The notes: a model not told the origin generated them from the letters alone. DNA of 64,000 nucleotides from Chrysomallon squamiferum (GCA_012295275.1 CM022671.1:21072822-21136821), one strand, 5' to 3'; counted from the stretch's first letter, positions 12,632-25,226 are shown. Made by a program: numbers and translations.

Positions 12632-12849
12632 ACATACATACATACATACATACATACATACATACATACATACTTTCATACATACATACATACATACATG
12701 CACATATACATACACACATACATAGATACATACATACCTACATAGATACATACACATACATACATACAAACATGCATACATACGTATGTACATGCATTGA
12801 TACATATATACATACATACATATATCCATACATATATACATACATACAA
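12632..12849. repeat. (ATAC)n tetranucleotide array
   Basis: Imperfect ATAC/CATA copies across about 220 bp, with scattered substitutions. It creates spurious open frames on both strands. Confidence 0.9.
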
Positions 12850-13521
12850 GCATAAAAAGAAACTGTATATAAAAAAAAAATTCTCTTTCTGAGATACCAA
12901 AAATGCTTTACAATCATCTTTACACAGGCCTACTAAATATGTGCACCTTTATAGCCAGGTCACATTATGAAAGAAAATCAGTTACATGTATCAGGTGACA
13001 GACTGAATGCTTGTTTTGTTGTAATGATCAAAATAATGTGACTGACATATGATATACTGCCTATCTCACGTGCATTGATAATAACTGAAAGACCCGTTAC
13101 ATTTCAATCAGTACTGTACACAGTGAAATTTATTAACGATGATCACAGGCTGATGTTAAGACCACTAAGGCGACTTATATACATGCATGCATATTCATGT
13201 CCGCACATAGATACGTAAATACGTACACACATACACATAAATAGATAGAGAAAAAGATAAAAAAAGAAAAATAAGAATGTATACCTTATTTCATTCAAAG
13301 CAAAATTTTGTTTGCCTTCTTTTATGACTACGTTTTTCTTAGAGCAAATTAAATTAGCAAAATTAAATCAAAATTAGCTGCTAAACATTAAACCAACTTT
13401 AAAAAACAAAAAACAAAACAAAGAAAAAACAAATTGTTTTCTTTAATAAAATGTTTATTGCTATCAATATTTTCATGATAATTATATATAACTTTTACTC
13501 GAATAAAAAAATAAATAATAA

Positions 13522-13522
<1 letters not shown>

Positions 13523-13588
<66 letters not shown>

Positions 13589-13595
13589 TAAATAT

Positions 13596-13625
<30 letters not shown>
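13523..13625. repeat. (AAT)n and (AAAT)n tracts
   Basis: Two adjacent AT-rich microsatellites separated by a short A-rich spacer. Confidence 0.85.
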
Positions 13626-13626
<1 letters not shown>

Positions 13627-14084
13627 TTACATAAATATTATAACATGATACACGTAATATCTTAACAATCGTTAAATAACCAGCGATTTCGATATGTATA
13701 TATTCAAAATAAAATATAAAATTCATACAAGATATCGTATTATAACTAAAAGTCAACTTTTTGAATTTATGAATATACAATTAGTTATATCTAATTACAT
13801 TCAAAGCAAGCGCTAGTTTGATACTATCCGCCATTTTAAAATTAATTTATAATAACCCTCCCCCCCCTCGAAGATTTCAATAATATATCCAGTATATACC
13901 AAAGGCTTAGGCCTGATAACATTATATTACTATAAAGTAGGCGCAAAGTTTTCTAATTATGTTGGTGCTCGTCTTGCGAATATCAAACACAGGGCATGTT
14001 AAATCCGGTTTGTAACTCGATTTTGGCCTACACAGATAGTTGCGCACATACAATGGATTAAAGTCGATTAGACTAAATTTAGAC

Positions 14085-14290
14085 ATACTGAGTCATTAAA
14101 TAACTAGATTTAGGATTATTAAGGCATCATTTGTCTAGATTTAAAAATGTAAGGCATCATGTAATTAGATTTATACGTATTAAAATATTATATAATTATT
14201 GATTTAGGCATATTAAAGCATCATGCCTGTTATATTTATATCTATTAATACATCGCATGTAGTTAGATTTAAACTTATTGATACCATAAC
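14085..14290. repeat. Degenerate minisatellite, about 40-45 bp unit
   Basis: Several diverged copies of a unit containing TATTAAGGCATCAT then TAATTAGATTTA. The phrase GCATCAT recurs at about 14125, 14153 and 14217, and CTAGATTTA/TTAGATTTA recurs between them. Confidence 0.55.
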
Positions 14291-14601
14291 ATAAACTTAG
14301 GCGCTATAACAAACCTACAGTAAATGACTCGATAACATGATTCAACATTTTAGAACTATGAAAAATTATTTAGCTTACAGATGATTAATTAATATAATAC
14401 ATGCATAAATGTACATTTCTAATCTAATCATTTATCGCCAATTTCAGTTTGCATGGAATTTCACCAGTCTTTAACATAACTAGATCCAGTCAGACACCAT
14501 GTTCGATTAATTTACATTTTACTTTTTGGTCTGTCAAGCATCATCTAAAACGTACAATTACCATTCTTTTATAACCAACAGTTCTGCAGTATTTTAAACT
14601 T

Positions 14602-14798
14602 CTATCCATAAAATGTCTGGCTGTCTTTAGGTAAGCCTATTATGGTCCTGTTTTCTCTCACGACGTCATCATACGATGGAGGCTTGTCATGTCTCGGACT
14701 GTCTTCAATGACGTCATCATAAGCAGGCGGTAGCTGTCTTGTCTGTATGTGTGTACTGGAGTTTCCCAATCCGCTGTTAGATCCTTGATTTTGTCCGT
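14602..14798 (-). CDS. Shisa-like 1, coding exon 4 (PPxY tail)
   Basis: Acceptor tttgtttccag. Encodes the tail with QLPPAYDDV and KPPSYDDVV and ends at TAG (14602-14604). Confidence 0.85.
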
Positions 14799-15035
14799 CT
14801 GGAAACAAAACGTATGAGAGACATAATTCTCGAAACATGTAATGTACAATTATACTTCTTCGTTTTGTCTGATAACGAGAAATTTTCATGGTATAAAATT
14901 TACATGGTTCGGCAAGCTGGAAGAGTTCGAAAGGTTTTTTTTTTTTTTTTAATTTCTATTGTTAGGAAATCGGATGTAATTATATAAATTATTTCCAGGA
15001 GTTTTATTTTTTTATTTATTTATTTATTATTATTA

Positions 15036-15066
<31 letters not shown>

Positions 15067-16061
15067 GTGTAAAACGTTATTCTGACAGGTCTGAAGAACT
15101 GTTGAAGGAATGATGATGGTCGCTGTCCCGCGACGTCCAGAAGGTCGTGGTCGTGACACTCGTGTGTAGTAACAACATGCAGCTACGATGACAACAGTCA
15201 GTACAATGATTCCACCAACAACGCAGCCAATGATTATCTCAGTTCTGTATTAAAATAAATAAATAAATACACATGCATACGCACATATACATACACATAC
15301 ACATACACAAATATATATATTTTTTTATACACAGGAATCACAAACGTATTACAATTTGTATTTGTTGACGTAAGAAACAATCACACAGTGACGTCATTAT
15401 TTTAAATATCGAATCATTTTGTATCTTTGGTGATATGAATCTGTTCTCAAATTATATTTCAAGAACTTGTTGATGTCATAACTTCAGCGTCAAGGGGCAA
15501 AATGATGACGTTCAAATGTTTCGTTACAGTTTTATTTTATTGTAATACTTTGTTATCAGTGGACCAAAACAATAAAATATTGAAATATTTGTTTTAATTT
15601 AAAAGTTTTATTTTAGAAATATAACGTTAAAAATATTCTTTTCTATAATGTAATTAACAATTTTCCAAATATACTGATACCCCAAACCGCTGACCAAATG
15701 CAAATCAAATAGATTTTGGCAACAACTGATATCCATGCTACTCATTATCAAATGTATTTAGAAGTGAAATAATCTAGACTAATCTATGATAAGAATATAA
15801 GACTGAGGCCAGGTGGATAATTGAATCAAAACTTCTGACAGAGCACACTTGGCTATTTCCCGGTCCAGACACTGCCTTGAATTAGCATATTTCAGTGATA
15901 AATCAATAACATTACATCATATTTATCCATTAAAAAAAAAAAAAAAAAAAAGAAGAAAAAGAAACAGCCCCCTCCAAGAAAAAAACAGAACAAAAACAAA
16001 CAACAAGAAATAGTAACAGTCAAAACAAACTAAGCAAACAAACAAGCAAACAAAAAGCAAA

Positions 16062-16100
<39 letters not shown>

Positions 16101-16687
16101 TGCGTGCGTTTGTATAATATTTTAAAATCATAACGTATATGACGTTACGGATACGGTTGTAATATTAATTATAACACTGGGAATGGTACCTGACAATCAT
16201 TCTGTGTACAAGCGGTGCCCTTAAATGTAGATGCTCTACTAATATATATATAGGTATATATAGGAGTAAAAATTATTTTAATAATTCGTATACCTGACAT
16301 CATGGCAGCATACGTCATAGCCAGAACTTCCACAGCATCCATTGTTGCAGAATCTAAATTTCGTGTTCCTTTCAACATTTTCATCGTTTCTGTCATATGG
16401 ACAGAGGTCAGCAGTTTCACCTGGAACAGATTATGACATAAATTAGATACTTAATCTTTCTAGTGTCGTGAGAACGACAGGTTCAGTAGGTTGACAAATA
16501 AAGATTTAAAAACAAAGGACACGAATTGACAAAGAGAAAATAACATAAATAAAAAAATGCAAATATAAAGGAATGATGAATGATGAAATTTAAATAAGCA
16601 GAGAGAGATAGAGAAGAGAGAGAAATACAGACTGGGCGATAGAGAAAGAAAAAGACAGAAATGGAGTCTGAGAGATAGAGAGAAACG

Positions 16688-16774
<87 letters not shown>

Positions 16775-17160
16775 AAAAACCTGGGAAAGAAACAAAGAGA
16801 GCAAGCTGGGAGATATATGGGGCAAGAGAGAAAGGGCACGAAAACAGAAATTAGTTTTGATCCACATTATCATTTTCATTGCTGTTCTTATTCAGTTGTT
16901 ATAGATTAGCATTTCAGTTTATAAACAAACAAAATTAAAAAATAATTTTTGCAGATAACAAGAAAGATCATTCTGATAATTATTCATTATTTAAACATGG
17001 TTGTTCCTGATATAAACTTATTACAAAAATGGATACTATCCATTAAATGTGATATAAAAGGAGTTATTTTAAAGTTTTCCAAATTTCGCTTACCTACAGC
17101 AGCAAATCCTATCAGAATACGAAGTAATATGTCCAGGTATCCGGAACACTTTAGAGCCAT
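14602..17160 (-). CDS. Shisa/CYYR1-like cysteine-rich type I membrane protein with tandem PPxY motifs (Shisa-like 1)
   Basis: Four coding exons: 17094-17160, 16294-16420, 15087-15244 and 14602-14798. Intron phases are 1, 2, 1; the total is 549 nt, 182 aa, in frame throughout. Order of parts: signal peptide (residues 1-22); short lumenal domain with cysteines 29, 47, 51, 52, 60 and 61 (C-x3-CC-x7-CC after an early Cys); one TM helix (about 67-90) ending in CCYY; basic stop-transfer (Arg-rich); Ser/Asn-rich cytosolic tail with PPAY (141-144) and PPSY (157-160), each followed by Asp-Asp-Val. PPxY motifs bind WW domains such as those of Nedd4-type ubiquitin ligases. Shisa and CYYR1 proteins share this architecture and act in receptor trafficking or are uncharacterised. 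Its neighbour at 19497-21775 is a divergent paralogue. The exact family name is uncertain; the topology and exon model are well supported. The exon 3 donor (T followed by GTCAGA) is the weakest junction but the only one that keeps phase. Confidence 0.85.
15087..15244 (-). CDS. Shisa-like 1, coding exon 3 (transmembrane segment)
   Basis: Acceptor taatacag. Encodes a 24-residue hydrophobic helix with internal Gly-Gly and terminal CCYY, then an Arg/Pro-rich juxtamembrane stretch. Donor T|GTCAGA is non-ideal but keeps phase 1. Confidence 0.8.
16294..16420 (-). CDS. Shisa-like 1, coding exon 2 (cysteine-rich lumenal domain)
   Basis: Acceptor tgttccag; donor CAG|GTATAC. Encodes the C-x3-CC-x7-CC module, ending CCHDV. 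Enters phase 1 and leaves phase 2. Confidence 0.85.
16694..16770. repeat. (GA)n microsatellite in intron 1 of Shisa-like 1
   Basis: Nearly 40 GA dinucleotides; in the transcript sense of the host gene it is (CT)n. Confidence 0.95.
17094..17160 (-). CDS. Shisa-like 1, coding exon 1 (signal peptide)
   Basis: ATG at 17158-17160. Encodes MALKCSGYLDILLRILIGFA plus Ala-Val and a split Gly codon. Donor G|GTAAGC, phase 1. Confidence 0.8.
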
Positions 17161-17747
17161 TTTCTTTCTTTTGACATTATTAAACGTGGCACGTTTGATG
17201 TTAACCTGCGAGACAAGTCGCATAAAAATATTTTGCTTCAGGGCCAAGTTGTCATTACGACATTAAAAAGGTAAACTCTGAAACCGGTTTTTAGGACACT
17301 GGAATGCAGTGATGACTTTGAATGATGATGATTCACGTCTCCGAAACTGGTTTTCGTGACACAGAACAGCAATACGGTATTTTGCTGAAGACTTATGACA
17401 ACAAAAACAACAATAATAATAATAATTATTACATTATTTCAAATATTTCCTTCCGACTGGAGTGGTGACATACGGCATTAATAATCTGAACGATATCTCA
17501 CATATAATCCTCGTATTACATGTTTTGCCATCCTGACCTCAAACCCGCGGCTGTGTTTTCATTCATTAATCACCTGCAGACGTGAAATAACGCGCCATTA
17601 ATTTATACCGAAAACTGGAACATGACGTCTGTGTCTCGACACAGTGGACATAACAGTTAACAAAATGTTTTTTACTCATACTTCATTATTTGCATTATTT
17701 ATCTTCTGCTGTTACTACAACAACAACAACAACAACAACAACACAGC

Positions 17748-17802
<55 letters not shown>

Positions 17803-18707
17803 GTGATGATGATGTTGTTGATAATGATAATCAGAAGGACGATAATGATGAAGATAAAGATGACGATGATAATGATGATGATGATGATGATGATACTATT
17901 TCAAATAATTATTTCATAACAAATGATATTAAAGAGACAAAAAACAAACAAACAGACAAAAAGAAATATACGAGGTTTATTGAACAAAAATACAAACATG
18001 CCTTTTCTTGCCTGCAAGATACTAGAGTTTATTATTTATAATTTGAATTATAACTACGGACAAATCTACTGAAGGTGGAAGAAACAGAGATACCAAAATG
18101 CCTCAGATTAACATCATTTGACAAAGAGAATTGAGGGGTAATTTTGTAGGCCACTTAGCCAGCTTAAACGGAAATCATGCATTTGTCTTTTTTTCATACT
18201 TTATAAAAACATAAATCGTCCGCACCCATGAATACGAGTCTATATGACAGTGAAAGGACTGATCATAATTAAACTACTTCAAAACAAGTCAGTAAAAAGT
18301 GCACGGAAAAATCCTGCTCTCTAGTCTGCATTTGCATGAACTATATAATACATGGCCGTAACTGCACTGAGGCAAATGCCTCATGCCGAAATTGACGATT
18401 TTATTATTATTATTATTATTATTTTTTTTTTTTTTTTTTTTAAACAAAGATTTTATTTTTAAAAAATATAAAATATAAATCTCTCTTCCGTTATAAACGA
18501 TATTCAATGTGTGGATGTTTTGCCCCGTTCGCTCGGCGATTTAGTGTTTTATTCTCATTTCAGAAATAATCTAGTTACCGCCATGCAATATCACTCGTCA
18601 AACATAATAATAATATAAAAAAAAAATAATAATAATAATAATAAAAAAAATAATAATAAATAATAATAATAATAATAATTGTAGTAGTAGTAGTAGTAGT
18701 AATAGTA

Positions 18708-18758
<51 letters not shown>

Positions 18759-19496
18759 GAAATAAAAATGTTTTTAAAAATAAAACTAATAAAAAAATCC
18801 CCACAGAAACCATATCTCAGTAAGACATTACTGTCCTACGTTACATTAATTTTTAAAGTAAAATATTACATAAGACTGGTTAATCTTTTACAACATATCA
18901 GTAAAGCGAGGCTCAGTGGTTACACTGCCGGCTTCAGGCATTTATTGTTTTCGTGAATCATGTAACACAACGCTCGCTTTAGGCTTTTCCCAGTCTCGTT
19001 TATTAAAGCAAAGTTTACTGCGTGTTTCCCTATATGTGTATGTACATATATAACAGCTCTTGCTGCTGTGATCATAGAAGAAGTTGGAATAGTTACATAT
19101 TTATTTTCTTTATCATATTATACAAGCAGAAGAATATTACTATATGTCAACGAATTTCCATTTACTAATCCAGTTGTAGAAATTAATACTGTATGTTCCG
19201 TGAACAGAAAGCAGTTTTCCGTTCAAAATGATTAATCTCATTCTCTAATCGTTATTTTCAGAAATAATAAAATCAAACGTCTATCTCACATGTGAAAATC
19301 ATAGAAATCAATACAAACAAATAATATAATGTCAACATCTTCAGTGTCGTTATTGTTGTTCTTATTATTTATTTATTTATTTATCTATTTATTTATTTTA
19401 TTTCATTTCTTTTTATTTTTTATTTTTTTTATTTTTTTGTTGGTTTATCTGAGAAAGAATACAAATAAACAATTAAACCAAATAATAAAAATAATA
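17161..19496. promoter_or_regulatory. Shared upstream region of the two divergent Shisa-like genes
   Basis: About 2.3 kb between the start codons of two head-to-head genes, so it must hold both promoters. A possible 5' UTR acceptor for gene 1 (minus strand, cttgtctcgcag) lies near 17210. Simple repeats: (CAA)n 17716-17742, (AAT)n 17748-17801 and (ATG)n about 17872-17893; AAT/TAG tracts 18602-18756. No convincing TATA box. No ORF here looks coding. Confidence 0.45.
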
Positions 19497-19569
19497 ATGA
19501 TACTAATAATCATAACAGCAATTTCTGTCTGCTGTGTGCTTGAACTAAGCCTAATTAATTTCACTACAG
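19497..19569 (+). CDS. Shisa-like 2, candidate coding exon 1 (signal peptide)
   Basis: MILIIITAISVCCVLELSLI followed by a short spacer; donor ACAG|GTAAAT. Exactly 24 codons plus one base, matching the phase required by exon 2. Confidence 0.55.
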
Positions 19570-20462
19570 GTAAATATACCTGAGTTAACTCCCATTAGTC
19601 TCGATTAGTTGTGCTGTATTACTGTCCCATCATCAAACCTAGCCTGGCGTTTACATAACAATAACTTAGCCTTCGAAATCGGATAAAAATTAGGCCCAGG
19701 CTATTTTTACCTGTGCATTTCCGCCATTATAGTATTTTTGATTCTAACGACACAGAAATACGGAGATATGACATCGTCTATAAGTTACCCGTTTATTTTC
19801 TCCTCGCTAATATCAGGTTAGTTAAAGTCTGCATATAAACAAGATTTTGATTTTCAGTATATCACCTTTATGATAAACCTGTGTAGTTTTTACCTGTATG
19901 TTTACGTTTTCTCGGAAAATATTTATAAGCGTCGTACCTTTACATGTCGTCCATACTAAATGAAAATATTTTTTACTTGTTTTTAAAATGAGGTTGATTA
20001 TATATAATAATAGTCTACTGGTGAGTGATAAATAGTGTTTTATTCATCTATACATTTATTAATTAGTTTAATGTGTTCACGATAACGTATACATTCAAAT
20101 AAGAATATTGCAATGTACATTCCAAACAGATGACGGCTGTATGACCCATTTAAAAAAAAAAACCAGAAAGAAAAATATGATTTTCTTAAGTATTTCGTTC
20201 GAATGTTTTACAGTAATTATAATTACTGCAGAGTGCCTTTATTTACTATTGTGACAGATCACATGAATTTATTTTAATAATCATTGTTGTTTAAAATGAA
20301 ATTACACAAAATAATAACAAATAATAAGAAAGTGTATTACAAAATGATTTTTGTTTTGAGTTAACATTTAAATTCTTGGCGCAGTTTTTGTAATTTTTAA
20401 ATTTATTTTATTATTATTATTATATATATATATATATTTTGTATTTTTTGTATTTTTATTCA

Positions 20463-20494
<32 letters not shown>

Positions 20495-20971
20495 TATTAT
20501 TTTTATTATTATTTTTAAAATGGACATACATTTATTCATCCATTAAATTTAAGAAAAATGGACATAGATTTATTGATCCAACAACTACAATAATAATAAA
20601 ACAACAACAACTAAGAATTATTAATAATAATAATACAATAATAATAACAGTAATAATGATAATAACAATAATTAGATTTAAAAATGTCTATTCATATTTC
20701 TATCTATCTATCTTATCTTTTATATATATATATATGTTTGATATGTTACTGTTTGCAGGAGTATGTGGAATGTGGACCTGTGCATATTACACAAACATCT
20801 GGGATCAACAACCACAGTACATGGAATGTCTTCTCGGTTGTTGTGGGGAGTCTCTTTATAGACATTGTTGTCAACCGTAAGTATGCGTTCACACATAGAC
20901 ACACAAAAATATACCTACTGTAAGCATCCATAGACAGTAATTATATACTACATACATACATACTGGACACA

Positions 20972-21057
<86 letters not shown>

Positions 21058-21662
21058 CGTACCTAACAATATTATACAAATGATGCACAACCAAAAAAGA
21101 CAGAAAGACAGACAGACAGAACAACGCGCACAGACATTTACGTACAGTATTACTAATGAAACATTTTATTAGTTCATTTGAACTATGTATGTAATGCATT
21201 CATAAATATATATTGTTGTTTTTCTTGTATATAGTTAATTATATGTTTGTTTTTATGTGGATTTTTTTTGGTGTTTTTTCCCCCAGTGTTGGTTTAATCA
21301 TTGGATGTCTTATTGCTGGCTTTGTTCTGATCATTTTTGGAACTGTCATCTTCTGCTGTTGGCGTCGACGTAAAAATCGTCGGAAACAAATGGGAAGAAG
21401 TAAATATCCAAGAGCTCCAGTTGCTGTGACCCGACCAGGTACTCATTGTTTTGAAAAATGTACACAGTACATATTTTATTTAAACAGTAATGACGATGAT
21501 TATGATGTTAGAAGTAGTAGTAGCAGCAGCAGTAATGGTACTTTTCATTTTTATTATGTTAAAAATCATCATTATTACTTTTATTATTACTACTGCTGCT
21601 ACTACTGCTACTACACTTCCTCCTACTACTTCTACCACTAGTATTTTGACTACTTCTATTAC

Positions 21663-21699
<37 letters not shown>

Positions 21700-21775
21700 T
21701 TCAGCGCCCTATGTACCACCACAGGCTATGACATACAATAAAGCGAGAGTGGCTGGATATCCAGATGACTATTAA
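19497..21775 (+). CDS. Shisa/CYYR1-like cysteine-rich type I membrane protein (Shisa-like 2)
   Basis: Four coding exons: 19497-19569, 20759-20876, 21287-21438 and 21705-21775. Phases are 1, 2, 1 as in its divergent neighbour; total 414 nt, 137 aa. Parts: hydrophobic signal peptide (about 1-20); lumenal cysteines 27, 32, 48, 52, 53, 61 and 62 with the same C-x3-CC-x7-CC spacing as gene 1; TM helix (about 65-87) ending FCCW; a strongly basic stop-transfer of Arg/Lys residues; short Pro/Tyr-rich tail (APYVPP, GYPDDY at the C-terminus). It lacks PPxY. Exon 1 was found by searching upstream for a signal peptide with a phase-1 donor; it is the least certain piece, while exons 2-4 are strong. Probably traffics to the plasma membrane or endosomes; no specific function can be assigned. 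An ATTAAA at 21922-21927 may be the poly(A) signal. Confidence 0.8.
20759..20876 (+). CDS. Shisa-like 2, coding exon 2 (cysteine-rich lumenal domain)
   Basis: Acceptor ctgtttgcag, donor CC|GTAAGT. Encodes the seven-cysteine module including LLGCCGESLYRHCC. Confidence 0.85.
20974..21053. repeat. (CA)n microsatellite in intron 2 of Shisa-like 2
   Basis: About 38 CA repeats, nearly perfect. Confidence 0.95.
21287..21438 (+). CDS. Shisa-like 2, coding exon 3 (transmembrane segment and basic stop)
   Basis: Acceptor ttttttccccccag, donor CAG|GTACTC. Encodes the TM helix and the WRRRKNRRKQ basic block. Confidence 0.85.
21705..21775 (+). CDS. Shisa-like 2, coding exon 4 (tail)
   Basis: The acceptor lies right after an (ATT)n tract (tattattttcag). 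Ends with GYPDDY and TAA at 21773-21775. Confidence 0.8.
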
Positions 21776-22248
21776 CGTCTTCCAACTATTGAATTGTGCA
21801 TAAATTATCTCCCTTACACTGCTGAACTCGTAATCTCTGAATGAATCGTTCTTCATTACGAGGAGTTAGGAATGTTGACAGTTATTAGCAGTACAATTAG
21901 GTTTATTGATAGATTTGTAATATTAAAGTGAAGGAATGAATGTTGAAAGATACAGTTGTTAAAAAAATAATCTTTTTTTTTCTTTTTTTTTTTTTTTTTT
22001 TTTTTTTGATATAAACTTTATTGTTTTATGTCTGCGAAGTTAATTCGAAATTTGGAGTTGAAACTAATCAAACTAATTTTATTATCACCTCAGTTTTGTG
22101 AAGAAAACAAAAAATTAGATATTCATTATATCATATAATATATAAACTTTTAATTTTTTAATTTTTTTTTTGATTATTACACAAGGGCAGTAAATCTTAG
22201 AATGTTATTTTTCAATTATAATAAAGACAAATTTTACCAAAGTATTAC

Positions 22249-22293
<45 letters not shown>

Positions 22294-22456
22294 ATTTTTT
22301 CAAAATCTTATTTTTTTATGATGTTGAAAAATATAAAATCAAAAACAAAATATCAGAAATTATGCTGGGCTGTGAGTGACACAAATTATCAGAGCTCTTT
22401 TTATATTTAGTATGTTTTTGATAGTAATACAGAATTAGCGATGTATCATTGATTTT

Positions 22457-22648
22457 CCAATGTTCCCTCTAAGCCAAGCGTCTCCACTGTCGCTATATTG
22501 GTACCGCGCATGTCATGAATATTGCCTCTAATTTTAATTAGTAATTTTGACTGTTGTGTCCGTTGTACATTTACGTTTTTTTTTTTTTTTTTTGTCAAAG
22601 CATCAAAACCTCTGTTCAGTGGATTGGAAAAACTAGAGGGAATGCTGG
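22457..22648. mobile_element. Possible MITE with imperfect terminal inverted repeats
   Basis: The left end reads CCAATGTTCCCTCTA and the right end, reverse complemented, CCAGCATTCCCTCTA (12 of 15 positions agree). The interior is non-coding and contains a poly(T). No clear target-site duplication was found, so the class is undecided. Confidence 0.45.
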
Positions 22649-23105
22649 TTAAATCGTATCAGATTTATGACTTATAAATAATAATTTACTGAAAAACAAC
22701 CTGGTAATCCAGAATAGCGTTAATGCAAATATAATATTTTAAACTGATTTTTTTTCTCTTTTATTTAACATTTTAGAATCGCCGCTATTCCAAGCACGAC
22801 AGTTTCAAGTATTTGTTTTATCTGGTTATTACTTGTTTTAAAATGTTAACTAAATAATCAAAACCAGAAATCATTAACTCATCAGTCAGGAGAACTCTTG
22901 CCTATGTGAAATGTTTAGATTGTTTTAGAATAGAAAATAAAAAATAAACTTTTAGCAATAGCTTCTACTAGTCTAAACCTATGTTCGTTAAGTCCTATGT
23001 ATATAACCACTGTTATGCCAGTTTTGTTTAGTTTTTGTATAGACAAGTAACTGATTACCTTATTTTCTCAGTATATTATCTGTGGGGAAATTAGATCTGT
23101 TTTTC

Positions 23106-23157
<52 letters not shown>

Positions 23158-24419
23158 TCTTTTCTTTTCTTTTCTTTTTTCTTTTACTTTATTTTATTTA
23201 TTAAATTTTTAAAACTTTTATTTTATTTATATATTTTTATTTATTTTATTATTTTATTTTATCTTAGTTTTGTTTTCTTTTCTTTTTAAAACATTTTTTG
23301 AATTTTATTTTATTTATATGTATTTATTTATTTATTTTCTAAGAAAAACAAATGCCCAATTTTGATTTCCCACCTTACAACTCATTTAAATCTTCACCCT
23401 AACGGTTAACATCGATGTGTACAATTTTTTTTAGAAATCTCTATTTCCACCTTTCTTACCTATAAGAAACATACCGAGAAACACAGTTGATACTTTATCG
23501 TTGTCCACAAGCATTATGTTGTATATAGATAAGTAATTTTATATGATGAAATATGAAAATAAATATTTTTAATACATTTTTATAAAGTGTTAAAGTTTAT
23601 TTTCTTTAATTTGTCTTTATATAAAAACACACACACACACAACACACACACAGACACACTGACGCGCACTGACACATTATGCAAAAATTAAAAACATTAA
23701 AAAATACATATAGAAAGAGAAAATACAATTAATATATTAAATTCTAGGTTTTAAAAAAATATCAAAATAAAAAAAACAAAAACAAAAACAATAAAATAAA
23801 GATATCACTTCATTATACTTTCAACTGTAATGGCCATTAAATATATCAGATACATAGAATTCACTGAAAATTTGGTATTATCCATAAATAGATTTTTAAA
23901 TACATATACATACAAAATATACATAATATTAAATTAATGTATCCCAGATAATCTTTTTGTTTCATAACCAATGTATTTTTCAGAAAATGTACCATACAAA
24001 CAAACAAACAAACAAATAAAAAAGCAAACAGATAAATAATAATAAAACAATACCTTTACATAAGGTCCCTGCATATGTATAACTTCACACACTAAGATAG
24101 TGTATAATTATGTTGTATTCATATTTCTTTTTAATATTTAAATGTTCTTATTTCAGTTTAAAAAAAAAATTGCATTTAAATAATAATAGTAATAATAATA
24201 ATAATAATAATAAATTAAAAGGTTAAGGTTCGGGTAAGAGAACCACATTTATACGAGAAATTCAAATTCATTAATAGGTTTCGTTATTGTTACAGTTAAT
24301 ACTCACAACAAGCAGATCATGAGATTAAATATATTCAGAGAACAACAAAAAAGAAAATAAATCATACAAACCATACAAAAATTTAAAAAAAACCCACCAA
24401 ATACCCCCTAAAATAAAAA

Positions 24420-24475
<56 letters not shown>

Positions 24476-25195
24476 GTAATAATAAATAAGAAAAAAGGAG
24501 ATTATTAACATAGATGCGACAAATATTCCAGTTTGAGTATTTTTCTTCTTCAGCAAATTGATGCTTGCGTTTTGAAAATTCAAGGAAGTGACAACTCAAA
24601 CGAGTGAAATAAATTAAAATATATGAGACAAAATACAGTCCTGGCAATAAAATAAATGAAATGTAAAAACAAAATTAAAAAAAATAAAAACTAACGAAAA
24701 TTACCTGCACTGTACCTGGATATTAAGTACGACAATGAATAAACACAGTAAATAGTTCCAGCAAATTCAGGGATTGCGTATTAATGTGAATGTTCCATAA
24801 ATCTCAATTTTTGTTATCTGTAAACATTTTGCAAATAAAAGTGTGATTTTCATCAGAAAAACTACATTATTTTTAATCCATTTATAATTCATTAAATTAG
24901 TTTTGTATCAGTGTAGTAGTAATATGCAGTACTTTCTAAGATATAAAAATAAGGAATAATTTGCTATATGTGCGTAATTTCATTCGCTATAATGTTAGCT
25001 CGTTAGCGATATTCGTTTCGCGTAGCTAGTTAACTGTTCGTCAGTCTAAATATGTTTACGCTCTGTCTGTATTTTTACTAACTTTTTTTAACATTCACAG
25101 AAACAGAACTAATAGCATCATTATTATTAAGAATGGAACAAAATGTATGAATAGAATCAATAAATTTTGATTGATATGATTTTTGTTTTAAAGTG

Positions 25196-25226
<31 letters not shown>

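Larger units (their letters stand above)
10121..14601. other. Non-coding region between CLN8 and Shisa-like gene 1
   Basis: No coding exon that I can support. It contains poly(T) (10530-10565), a TTC/TTA compound tract (11208-11288), poly(A) (11881-11902), ATAC tetranucleotide repeats (12632-12849), AAT/AAAT tracts (13523-13625) and a degenerate minisatellite (about 14085-14290). The long His/Tyr/Thr or Asn/Leu open frames here are translations of these repeats. Confidence 0.6.

Noticed and set aside
12480-12900. His/Tyr/Thr-rich (TYIHTYIH) and Cys/Met/Tyr-rich open frames
   Set aside because: They translate the ATAC repeat; the same kind of shadow occurs at 34444-34820 and 39418-39783.
16460-16879. 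Ser-Leu and Arg-Glu repeat open frames over GA/CT tracts
   Set aside because: Repeat translations, also at 25421, 28866, 33849, 41057, 44697, 48945 and 51861.
18905-18945. GGCTCAGTGGTTACACTGCC resembling a tRNA A box
   Set aside because: No B box at the right distance and no cloverleaf can be folded; at most a decayed SINE fragment.
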